The notes beneath the pieces are model-generated. The model did not search any database and had not been told where the DNA came from. It was given only the letters and a program-made list of their open reading frames with translations. Shown here piece after piece: positions 48,390 through 57,079 of a stretch of DNA of 64,000 bases. Made by a program: the position numbers and the translations under genes. The first letter of the stretch is position 1. Each line of letters opens with the position of its first letter. The DNA comes from Prostheceraeus crozeri (Eukaryota > Platyhelminthes > Polycladida > Euryleptidae), in the NCBI GenBank assembly GCA_907163375.1, contig CAJQUW010004577.1:248001-312000 (forward strand). Reading direction: 5' to 3'.

Positions 48390-48490
48390 TGCAGCATGTG
48401 GGTCAGGTGGGTCGCGGGTCAAGTTTTCGTGAAAAGTCGGTGGGTCAGGTGGGTCATGGGTCAAATTTCGTTGACCCACTTCCAACTCTG

Positions 48491-48498
48491 CCTCGATA
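48491..48498. repeat. 8-bp target-site duplication, right
   Basis: CCTCGATA, identical to 41398-41405. Confidence 0.9.
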
Positions 48499-48830
48499 TG
48501 CAAAAATGGAAAGAACGCTGGTAACACTCTAACTGCCAATTCCGGCATTTTATTTCCAGTCCGACGTTGAAGCACCTCCCCCCCCCCGGTTTTGATCTGG
48601 TTAGGAAGAATTAAGTTTTTCTTAATTGGCAACGAACAGACTTTGGTCGGTATACAGCCTCCCTGTTTAAGATCGGACTATCTCCAACTGACCGCTGCTT
48701 CAGCGAAGAAGCCCTGACGGCTGAACACGTCCTGACGTGTGGCAGTGTGAACATTCGAGGTGATATGTTGACTGTGAACCAAGACTTTCGTTAGTGGATG
48801 GATGGAACAACATTGACTCTGTAATGACTT
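48499..48830 (+). pseudogene. Old LINE, 3' piece after the insertion
   Basis: Resumes in frame as MQKWKERW, then in shifted frames GFDLVRKN (family consensus GFDLPRKxW), LNWQRTDFGRYTASLFKIGL and AEHVLTCGS, the usual C-terminal LINE tail (LNRxRTGxGR...H-x4-C). A run of ten C residues lies at about 48577-48586. It is continuous with 40690-41405 once the hAT-like element is ignored. Confidence 0.85.
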
Positions 48831-50381
48831 TCATGTGCATTCTCTTCTAACGTGCTTCCTTTTTAAGTGCGTGTTTTTCAACAATTGCTTTTCTAGTTTA
48901 CGTCCAGTTTTGTAATTGTTTATACGAATTCCAGAGATATCCCGTGTCTGAAACTATTTGTCACATGAAATCAAGAACTGACAACATGACTGCGATTCTT
49001 TCTCTTGATGTTGTCCTTGATGCTGTAGAATAGACGGGTGCGTTGTTGATTTCAAATAAAATGTCATCTCAAACTAAGGGAAAGATAGGATTTTTTTCTT
49101 TTTTCTGAGTGTTAAAAAAGAACTTAAAATTAATTTTTCATCGACTTGACATACATTGGGTTTAGCATCCTAAAATCCGTCAGAGATCGCGCGGCAAAGC
49201 ATCCAGCCGATGCGAAAGCCAGATATGAGGGTAAAGACAAATTAACAACTCTGACTCGAGTTTGCGAGGTGCGGTTTTTTTATACATAAAAAATTGACCT
49301 TTTACAATCCTTATCAGTGTGACAATATTCATCAAGATTACGAACATTTTATGACGCAGATCATTAGCCAGGATTTCTACCCCTCCTTGACATATGAAAA
49401 TAATTCCATATTTGAAGATCTTAACATCACAAAACTCTAGAAGATGATCGTTAAGAAGTAGTTTCAGAGGATAATCGTCTCCAAAGCGGATCTAGAAGGC
49501 AATTGTGTCTGATAGTCTATCATTAAAGCCGCTACACACTTATTGACAAACAAGCAGCAAGATTTAGGGGCAATGACGTAAAGCTTTTGTAGAATGCGAT
49601 AGCATTAATATTGAAGCGGAAGAACTCTAAGATTTTGCAGCACTTACCAATAGCTCCAATTTCACAAATGATCGCACTCGAGGAGCAGTGACAAATTCTA
49701 ATTAAATATTTTAATAACAAATTCAAGCACGAAATCCACACTATCACGGTCGACTGTTACACAAAATGATTACTTCGACTAGCAGAGACTAGAGTAACCA
49801 AAGATTGCTTTGAAAAGGGAATACCCTGCACATGCACTTTGCAAGCATTGATTGAATTGGGGTCGCACGCTCAAGTTTTCACGAGAACGTTTGTATTAAC
49901 AACACCAGTACCTCATTGTCAAAGCATGGCCTGATTATCGACCCGGTAGGATACAGAGACTTCGATCGCTTGAAATGTAACGTTATAATCATCCTGCTAA
50001 AGGATTCAAATGAATCAGCCATCGCTACTTCTCGCATCAGCCAAAACATTCAACAAAATGCCAGAAAACAACAGGCATTCATAACGGCAAGATAATCTAA
50101 ATTTCAAGTTAAACAGGTCAGTTGTGGAGTTTGTGCATGTGACTGTATATCAAATTGATGTCAATAACATAATTGATGATCATGTATTTTTTCATTTCAC
50201 GTTTTATCGATGAATCTCCTCGATAAGATAACGCAATTCAGTGGGCAAGCATCCTAAAAGACGAATAAATCATATGGTCAAACGAAAAGCATCTAATTCT
50301 ATAGAATTGAAAGCATCCTCTCGATGTCAGCTGCCAACAGATAAGAAAAAGTGGAATATATAAGAAAAAGTGGAAGAGTCG
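48831..50381. other. Non-coding stretch before the RAG1-like transposon
   Basis: AT-rich; nothing supported. Just before the transposon the phrase ataagaaaaagtgga occurs twice (about 50341 and 50360). Confidence 0.4.
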
Positions 50382-50606
50382 ATCCAAAATGGCGCCTTTT
50401 TTCGAAATTTTTGGTTACTTGGCTATATTTAATCGATTACAGGCCAACCTTTGGCTACGAAAAAGTCATTAATCAAGTAACAGAAATTGTAAATAATATA
50501 TTTCACAATTTTTCAGATATATTTCAATGGTTAAACTAGTCCTCTCAGTTTCCAAGATGGCCGCCAAAATCAATAAAAGCCATAAATTACAAATTCATGC
50601 ATACTC
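50382..50606 (+). repeat. Left inverted repeat of the RAG1-like transposon
   Basis: Pairs with 53388-53613. Contains two YY1-like words: aaaatggcgcc near the tip (about 50386) and aagatggccgcc at about 50553. The arm is open for 62 codons in one frame (DPKWRLFSKFLVT...), mirrored on the other arm; this looks incidental to sequence identity. Confidence 0.93.
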
Positions 50607-51018
50607 ATCGTTAGAATTATATCGAAGCTTAGTGGGATTTACTTATAAGAATCTTTGTTCCAGTTGTAAAGACATAAATATGTTGTGGACAAATCAATCA
50701 TTTTTACTGCCTCATCTGCTTGCTATCTGACAATCCTATCGTCATGATTACATGTACTTATGGTCAAACTTAAATTACATACATGTAGGCCTATATATTT
50801 GCAGTCATAAATTTAAGGTTAAATCGTAGGTACCTATATACCGCATTAAAACCATTAAGCAACAATAAAAGCAATGTAGTAATGATCGAATCAATGTAAT
50901 TCACATTCATAAAAGACTACAAAGAAAAGAGAACTCTGCCTATAAATATATGCAATTATAATCACGCACGTTACTACAAAACACACTACAAAACATTACA
51001 AATAAAAGACAAGTTTGC
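50607..51018. other. 3' region of the RAG1-like transposon
   Basis: Between the left arm and the transposase stop. A ~79-bp tandem duplication is visible: tgcaattataatcac occurs at about 50952 and 51031, each followed by related acaaa-rich sequence. No gene. Confidence 0.7.
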
Positions 51019-53071
51019 CTACAAATGCATGCAATTATAATCACATACTGCACGCAGCAACATTTTGAAATAATTCGGGTGACTAGAAACAACTTTATAC
51101 TTATTCCATACTTTCTTGAAGTCAGCATGTACCGATTCACTTGCTTGCTCACTCCAGACACCTAAAGAGCAATTGTTAGAAGAACAAAATTCTCCAACAT
51201 GATAAAAAACAGCATGCCCTTTTGGAGTAACTTGAATCCCCAAAGCCATGTAGCTATCACGAAATTTTTCAATGTGTCTACGAAATTGAGGATTCAAAGT
51301 TTCTCCAAAACATGAATTCACAACGAGATTAAAATCTTCCAAAGCAGTGACATATCGTAAACAACGAAGGGGACACATTGCCCGCAAAGAATCAATTCGG
51401 GTCAACAACTTTTTGCAAGCGTTTCCATCAAATGAACCGCCATGAATGGCACTACGTTCCACATGACAACACTTGACAACACTTCAACATTTCATTATAA
51501 ATCTTATTCACAATTCCAAGTAAAAGATGCAAATCCGGTGGAGGCAACACTTCAACAACGCGTTGATCAAGCTCACCTTTCAACAGCGGAACATGGATGA
51601 CATTGTCATACCTTTTAGCGGCAGTTCTGTCGGAGTTCTGCTGGTAAAACTTCCAGAATTGTTCTGTTATATTACCGAGTGTGCGTGGGGCAGCATTCGA
51701 TTTCAGATTGTCACGGTGGGCACGGCACCAAGAACATGGGTGACTAGACGAATGACTCATGAGTCCTAGAAGAATGTTCGCCATCTTCAGATCCGTAGCG
51801 AAACGAAGAGGATAGCACGTGCTATTCCAAAGCTCTCTCATGCGAAGGTGAATCCATATTTTGAGCATGTTCGTATAGCTCTCGTCTACATTGGGAGCAA
51901 GTGCCACAATAAAAAGTTTATTGACACCGGTATCCTTCGAAGAGGACATAATCCTCCGACAGTTTTGATTCATGCTCTCTGGCTCACCGGTTTCGACGAA
52001 GCTCAAGCATATTTTCATGAAGCCGCCTCCTCCGTCGACACCAAACTTCAGAACCGGCTCTGAAATACGTCGTCGCTGGACAATATCGTTGATAAAGCTC
52101 TCCAAGTCGTGGCAAAAGATAAGACTTTCACTACTCTGATTCGACGACACGACGAATTCAAGTTTCTTTTCAGTAAAGTAAGAATCCAAAAGATGACTCC
52201 TGTCGTCAAGCCTATCTTTCAATCTGAGTTCTACAATAGAGCGATCATTATTCGCACGAAGATGAGAAGCCAAGCGTAAAGTTTGCCGCTTAGAGAGTTG
52301 CATATCAACTTGTATATCAAGCATGTCATCAGATGAGAATCGTTGAGGACACTTGTCGAACGACTTTGTGCATGTGGAATCCCGTCGATATCTCACAGGG
52401 CGACCGGTGTGAGTTGGTAAAGTTACACAACCAGTTGATTCGTCGGTTGCTACATCATTGATTAGATCGGATGCTAACTTTGCACTAGGATTTGCTGTAG
52501 CGCCAAGTGAAGAGAGCTCTTTCAAGTTTTCATGTCGCTTCGTATTTGTACATACGTGTGATTTTCCTTTCTTCAGGATAGTCAAACAAAAGCTGCAGAC
52601 CTTCATTGCTTCTGGGACGAAACGAAATGAGAACATTTTGTTTTTGTCACTATATTCTGGATATCCTGATGACGAAACTCGTGAAGATGGATCACTAGAA
52701 GCTGATGAGGTGTTCGATGAGTCGAGGTTGATACCAATCCTTGAGCCGGCAATTGCACAAATCAGACACGTACACGATGTATTTGACCGTAATACATGTG
52801 GAAGTCGACTCGACAATAACGATGAAAAATCGGTAAAAACGTCGATCCTGTGATGGAATATTCCTCTGGAGTATTCTAAAATCACAATTCTACACGATCC
52901 ACAAAGGACGCAGGGTAGTCGATCGTCGTTCCAGTCAAGTCCATTTATCAGATGTTCTTCGATCATCGTTTTTTGCTGATCAGTTATTGTTCTCATCTCT
53001 TTTGTTTTCTTAAAGCAAAGCAAGCAAACCCGTTTTCTATTATTTTCATGACTTGGTTTTTCTCTCGGCAT
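51019..53071 (-). pseudogene. RAG1/Transib-like DDE transposase with N-terminal zinc fingers
   Basis: Minus strand, two frames: 53071-51452 (539 codons) and 51462-51019 (147). N-terminal Cys motifs: CLLC (16-19), LPCVLCGSC (52-60), SCTCLIC (99-105), CSFC...HVC...H (159-180). Catalytic layout: D346 in FGVDGGGGFMKI, D427 in RFATDLKMANIL, then C446-x2-C449 nineteen residues on (RAG1 D708 to C727 is also 19), LPPPDLHLLLGIVN (511-521). In the second frame H83-x4-H88 (HAVFYH) and SLGVWSEQASES with E109, 21 residues after H88 (20 in RAG1: H942 to E962). Frames are split by a 10-bp tandem duplication (tgacaacact twice) near 51461-51480. The enzyme would cut at the long inverted repeats. Superfamily assignment is from remembered RAG1 sequence; a related zinc-containing DDE family is the alternative. 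Confidence 0.83.
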
Positions 53072-53387
53072 GGCACTATCTCACCGTGCATCAACGAATG
53101 AAGTAAACATTTGAAACAAAATCGACATAGTATATAAAGTTACGAATATTCACACGTGGCTTAGATATCTAGGATTCAAAATTTGAATGTAATCGGCTAG
53201 CGTCAATGAAAACTTTAATCAATGGTTGATCTTTTGCATAGCGCAACGTTGACACAATCATATTGCATAGATATCTTGTAGAGAACAAAGTTTCCTTCTT
53301 GAGTATTTCGTAGCTTACTTAGAAAGTTATATAGATATTATAACTACAGTGATGATGATGATGCAGATTTTATTTTATTTATTAATG

Positions 53388-53613
53388 AGAATATGCATGA
53401 ATTTGTAATTTATGGCTTTTATTGATTTTGGCGGCCATCTTGGAAACTGAGAAGACTAGTTTAGCCATTGAAATATATCTGAAAAATTGTGAAATATATT
53501 ATTTTCAATTTCTGTTACTTGATTAATGCCTTTTTCGTAGCCAAAGGTTGGCCTGTAATCGATTAAATATAGCAAAGTAACCAAAAATTTCGAAAAAAGG
53601 CGCCATTTTGGAT
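53388..53613 (-). repeat. Right inverted repeat of the RAG1-like transposon
   Basis: Inverted copy of 50382-50606. Carries gcggccatcttgg (inverted YY1-like word) and ggcgccatttt at the tip. It lies upstream of the transposase ATG at 53071, so it probably contains the promoter. Confidence 0.93.
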
Positions 53614-53761
53614 TTTCGTGGATTCCAAAAAAGGACACCAGCAGAAGATTTCGTTTTGGGTCGCAAATCACTAGTATGGATCTACTAAAAACGATTTTGA
53701 AGGAATTTTGAATGGAGGAGTTGTGACCACTAATAGTCACGCCAGACGCACCGTGTATCGG

Positions 53762-53970
53762 AAGATGATGATAATGATGGTTTAACGTTACTACAACTCC
53801 ATATATTGGGGTTTGGACGGTGCTGACTTAGTCAGACTTTAATCTGGAGCGCTGTGATCTGTAAGTCCGGATGCCCTTCCTGACGAGTTCCAATGACACT
53901 CTCGGGGTTCGACCTCTGGACCGAAGGATCGCTAAGCCAAGAACTTACCCATTGTGCCACGGAGACCACA
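53762..53970 (-). repeat. Full-length tRNA-derived SINE
   Basis: Minus strand, complete: head tggtctccgtggcacaatgg, B-box-like ggtcgaaccccg, gtgtcattggaactcgtcag, 3' block ccgtccaaaccccaatatat, then acgttaaaccatcattatca tail. About 205 bp. Best reference copy for the family here. A short echo of the head (ggccacggagaacaca) lies just beyond at 53979. Confidence 0.88.
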
Positions 53971-54469
53971 TCATAACCGGCCACGGAGAACACATGGAAG
54001 AACATCACTAGTGTAAGTCCGATATTTCTTAAAAAGTTATCCTGTATTCAAATTTTGGAATAGTTGTTTTACTAACAAGAAGAAGTTGTTCAAAAACCAC
54101 ACCAAGACTAGAAAGAGCATATGTCAAAAATAAATTGAACGATAAGATATAGGAGGATTGAGTTATTGCAACATCAGAGCCAGAAAGGAGCACCTGGTAA
54201 CTCCCCCGGTATTAACAGAGTTCCCGGTATTAACAGAGTTAAATCTGCGAAATATCTGAAGGATTGATGTGTCACAAGAGGTGACAACTTCCAGTTAAGA
54301 TCACAGCATGTTAAACAGGAAAGGTATTTCAGGTCACTCCTTATCATGAAGATCTCTGAAGCTTTTGAAAGCAGATGGACATTAATTCGTCAAACATAAA
54401 TTTCATGAAACACTATCAACTTACGAAATCAGCTGTTACACTTTCAGAGACAATTTTAAGACAACCCAT
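53971..54469. other. Non-coding stretch
   Basis: Contains a two-unit direct repeat of ccggtattaacagagtt at about 54208-54241; otherwise nothing supported. Confidence 0.4.
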
Positions 54470-54760
54470 CTATATGTACTTCATCAATGTCTCCGGATCA
54501 AAATGCATAAATTGAAATACGTCCCCAAATGTCGAAGAAGACAAGAACGAATTAAACAGCAAATCATCCATCACTGTCGATCTTATCAAGATTTCATTCT
54601 GAAATATCCTTTCACATGCGTACACATGGAAAGAATCTTGTACATCTGATATCTCAAGGCATGACACACAACCATGCGTGCTATATAGTTGCAACTGGCC
54701 GGCAGCAGAGCCGGTTGCGATGCCACCCAATAACTTTCCAAAAATGAGTCCGATCGGCGA
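54470..54760 (-). CDS. Possible terminal exon, unknown protein
   Basis: The minus-strand frame reads GGIATGSAAGQLQLYSTHGC then VSCLEISDVQDSFHVYACER and ends DVFQFMHFDPETLMKYI and stop. An AG (ctctgctgccggccag) lies near the start. Composition looks protein-like with Cys pairs, but the boundary is unsure. The overlapping frame (54586-54855) contains CVTCNTCGK, a zinc-ribbon-like pair, and may be the real one. No family recognised. Confidence 0.28.
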   Translation of the reverse strand, partial: SPIGLIFGKLLGGIATGSAAGQLQLYSTHGCVSCLEISDVQDSFHVYACERIFQNEILIRSTVMDDLLFNSFLSSSTFGDVFQFMHFDPETLMKYI

Positions 54761-54888
54761 GTGTTGGAATCGTTATTAGCAAAATTCGGTTCCTGTTCCT
54801 TTCTTTCTAAAAATACAATTACAGTTTTCCCACAAGTGTTACAGGTAACACACATCCGGAAAATTTTCGAGGGCCGTAACCGAAGATA

Positions 54889-55307
54889 GGTACTTCTATT
54901 CTCCCCCCCCCCACATTTCTGTTGTTGACACCCAGAAGTGTTGTATCGTCAACGATCTTTTCTTGCTCCTAAGGACAGTCTCACTAATGTCGCATAGCGT
55001 TGAGTGTGTAAAACTCCTTTTATCTTACTTGCAGAACATTTACAGTCCCAGAATTAGACAACTGCTCGTCATTTGTCTGTAGAATAACTATCACACGAAG
55101 TTCATGATCACAGCTGTACCTTATATTATAAATGAGTATCCAAGGCAGCAATCCTTGATTCCAGGGTTCAGGTAAGACTTCTCAGTCGTGTTGTATTGTC
55201 GCTCAGTGACAGATCAAGTCTATTCTAAATCCAATGTGACTAACTTTGGCGAAATTTGATGATTTTGGAAACCTTGAAAAATGTGGGGGGGAAGAGTAGA
55301 AGTACCC
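54889..55307. repeat. Inverted-repeat pair, possible MITE
   Basis: ggtacttctattctcccccc then cccacattt at 54889-54918 is matched in inverse at 55279-55307 (aaatgtgggggggaagagta then gaagtaccc), about 29 bp with a few differences. The 419-bp span could be a small inverted-repeat element. No clear duplication flanks it, and the C/G runs could be coincidental in part. Confidence 0.5.
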
Positions 55308-55503
55308 AAAAATATATCGTGTTCAACCGGTCGAATGCTCGATATACTTTCTCAATCCGCACCGCTAACTTTGAGGCCATTCATCACAGCCACAGGAAGG
55401 GTCCATTCATCAGTCACAATCGCAAGCCCCTGAATGAATTTCAATACAATCCCTTTACCAATATCAAAACTCTTCTTCCAATCTTTGGGTCCCTTTATAA
55501 ATC

Positions 55504-55842
55504 TCACCAGTCACAATGACTGCATGAAAAAAGACACACGGCACTAGAAACTTGAGAGTTGCTTTCTTGAATGTCATTGAGATAAAGGGCTCCTGCAGAT
55601 GTGTGGTGAAAGGGCTGTGCGGTCGCATCCCTAACTTTATCTACATAATCCAACAGATTGACAGATGATGCTGGAACTCGCAGTGGTTCACAGTAAACAC
55701 AATATATGTTGAAAAATCTATGTGCACTGTTTATTTGGTCCCTAACAGCATGAAAATTTGGAAGAATGCTGGAGTAACAAAATGCACATTCACGAAACAT
55801 CAACGAACATTCACTAAACCGATTCGGAAGATTTTGAGTCAA
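55504..55842 (-). CDS. Possible host exon, unknown protein
   Basis: Minus-strand frame of 112 codons with natural composition: LPNRFSECSLMFRECAFCYS, HRFFNIYCVYCEPLRVPASS, VNLLDYVDKVRDATAQPFHH, NDIQESNSQ. Two C-x2-C pairs (CAFC, CVYC) could bind zinc or form disulphides. Splice boundaries are not convincing (a weak CTCAA/GTTTCT donor). It may form one gene with 54470-54760 downstream. Unrecognised. Confidence 0.33.
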   Translation of the reverse strand: MTQNLPNRFSECSLMFRECAFCYSSILPNFHAVRDQINSAHRFFNIYCVYCEPLRVPASSVNLLDYVDKVRDATAQPFHHTSAGALYLNDIQESNSQVSSAVCLFSCSHCDW

Positions 55843-55849
55843 ATAAATT

Positions 55850-56980
55850 GTGTTAGTGCAAAAATTGTGTACGTATGTTATTAGCTTGTATGTTATTAGC
55901 GTCCGATCTTATACTGCATAGCACACGTATTCATGGTCTGCATAGAATCCACAAACCCAAAATCCATTATGAAGAAAAAATTCATTCATTTAAATTTATG
56001 ATTTAACACAGTGAAACACGTTTTGCATGCTACCTTGAATTGCTAGACCTCCCACAGTGGACGAGTAAACATCTCTTGAGGTGATGAACGATATCTGATA
56101 TCACAGCTACCGGCGTATCTGCTTATATTACAATCATATAACATTAGTTTTTCTGAAATATGTTATAATTATGATAATCTTTAAAGGCAAGCTTTCTTAG
56201 TTTATGACATAAAAATCAGAGGAACAGTGAATACATTTCTAAAATTGAAATCAAACTCCTGAGCATATCATGTGAAGCTAGCGATTTAAAGATGTGGCAT
56301 AACCTATTTTACGATTGCATAAATAATATTGAGAATTGAGAATCAGATTACAGGCAATTTTACTGAGAATTTCCTGTCACAGAGAGACAATAGAAATAGC
56401 CTAGTGTAGCCACTGTTATTCGACTAGTTCCTGACACTTACATAAGAAGTGATAATTAATAAGTAATGACTTACTCAGGTCATAATCGTCTTAGGTAGGG
56501 GTAATTAATTTTACTAAAGAAAATTTATTCTGAAATGTAAGAAACATTTAGAACTCTTTAGAGGCGACACATCGATAGCCATGCTATTGCGAACTTGAAA
56601 ATAATCGCTTGACATATATTTTTAGCAAATTAGACAGAAAAGTATATTCTATACATTGAGTGCGAGTAGAAACCTCTTTCTATTCAAATTTAAGCCGAAT
56701 GTCATCACCTAACTGCGACCTCGGTTGAATTATTTTCTCCAATGTTTTCTAAATTAGGAGGATTAACTCATCATATTCCCATCTGTTTCCAATGGATATT
56801 CTACCAAGCACTAGCACCTGACAGACCCAATACATTCATTAAGCATGGTCAAAAGTTTCATCAAATTTCCATTTTCCGCGGCAGGATAATATCCACCTTG
56901 ATGAAAAAAGTACATGAATCTTCTGTGGATGTGAAAACGATAACATAGAATCATATCATTATATTTCAAATCTTGAAAAA
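55850..56980. other. Intergenic stretch downstream of ORC2
   Basis: AT-rich; nothing supported apart from presumptive 3' UTR sequence of ORC2 just below 56990. Confidence 0.4.
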
Positions 56981-56989
56981 AAGGCTGTA

Positions 56990-57079
56990 TCATCTGACGT
57001 AGTCACTGAAGTTAGTCACAAAATCGTTCAAGGAGTTATCATCCAAAGGAATCGTCACAAGCTCAGTGCCATCGATCGC
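56990..57079 (-). CDS. ORC2: Origin recognition complex subunit 2, last coding exon
   Basis: After an acceptor (ctatttgatttcag) at phase 0 it reads AIDGTELVTIPLDDNSLNDF then VTNFSDYVR and a stop. It continues exactly from the upstream exon's RFKK and matches the end of animal ORC2 (human [20 protein letters not shown]). This is the C-terminal winged-helix strand region. ORC2 is a core subunit of the six-part complex that marks replication origins and loads MCM helicase with CDC6 and CDT1 in the nucleus. The intron separating it from the previous exon is 2.5 kb. Confidence 0.94.
   Translation of the reverse strand, partial: AIDGTELVTIPLDDNSLNDFVTNFSDYVR

Larger units (their letters stand above)
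41406..48490. mobile_element. hAT-like non-autonomous element containing a LINE
   Basis: Ends CAGAGTTGGAAGTGGGTC and its exact inverted copy (18 bp, 41406-41423 and 48473-48490) sit between 8-bp duplications CCTCGATA. This end pattern and duplication length fit the hAT superfamily. Inside each end are gtgggtcaggtgggtca tandem words. They run in the same direction at both ends, and a further inverted copy of the terminal motif lies at 41543-41556, so the left 150 bp resembles a complete small copy of the element. No transposase is present. The bulk is filler: about 0.9 kb of AT-rich DNA, the LINE at 42520-47830 and 0.5 kb more. Confidence 0.85.
50382..53613 (-). mobile_element. DNA transposon with ~225-bp inverted repeats and RAG1/Transib-type transposase
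   Basis: 50382-50606 and 53388-53613 are inverted copies with only about five base differences by eye (start atccaaaatggcgccttttt). Weaker similarity (tggaa...cga) extends about 12-15 bp further out on both sides, so the true tips are uncertain and I cannot see a target duplication. Between them is a single minus-strand transposase gene (51019-53071). High identity of the arms implies a fairly young insertion. The terminal sequence does not begin CAC, unlike Transib and recombination signal sequences. 3.2 kb in length; autonomous in design, but the coding frame is interrupted once. Confidence 0.87.

Noticed and set aside
50351-50539. Short protein shared by both arms of the RAG1-like element
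   Set aside because: The same frame is open in both arms simply because the arms are identical; no start context or function.
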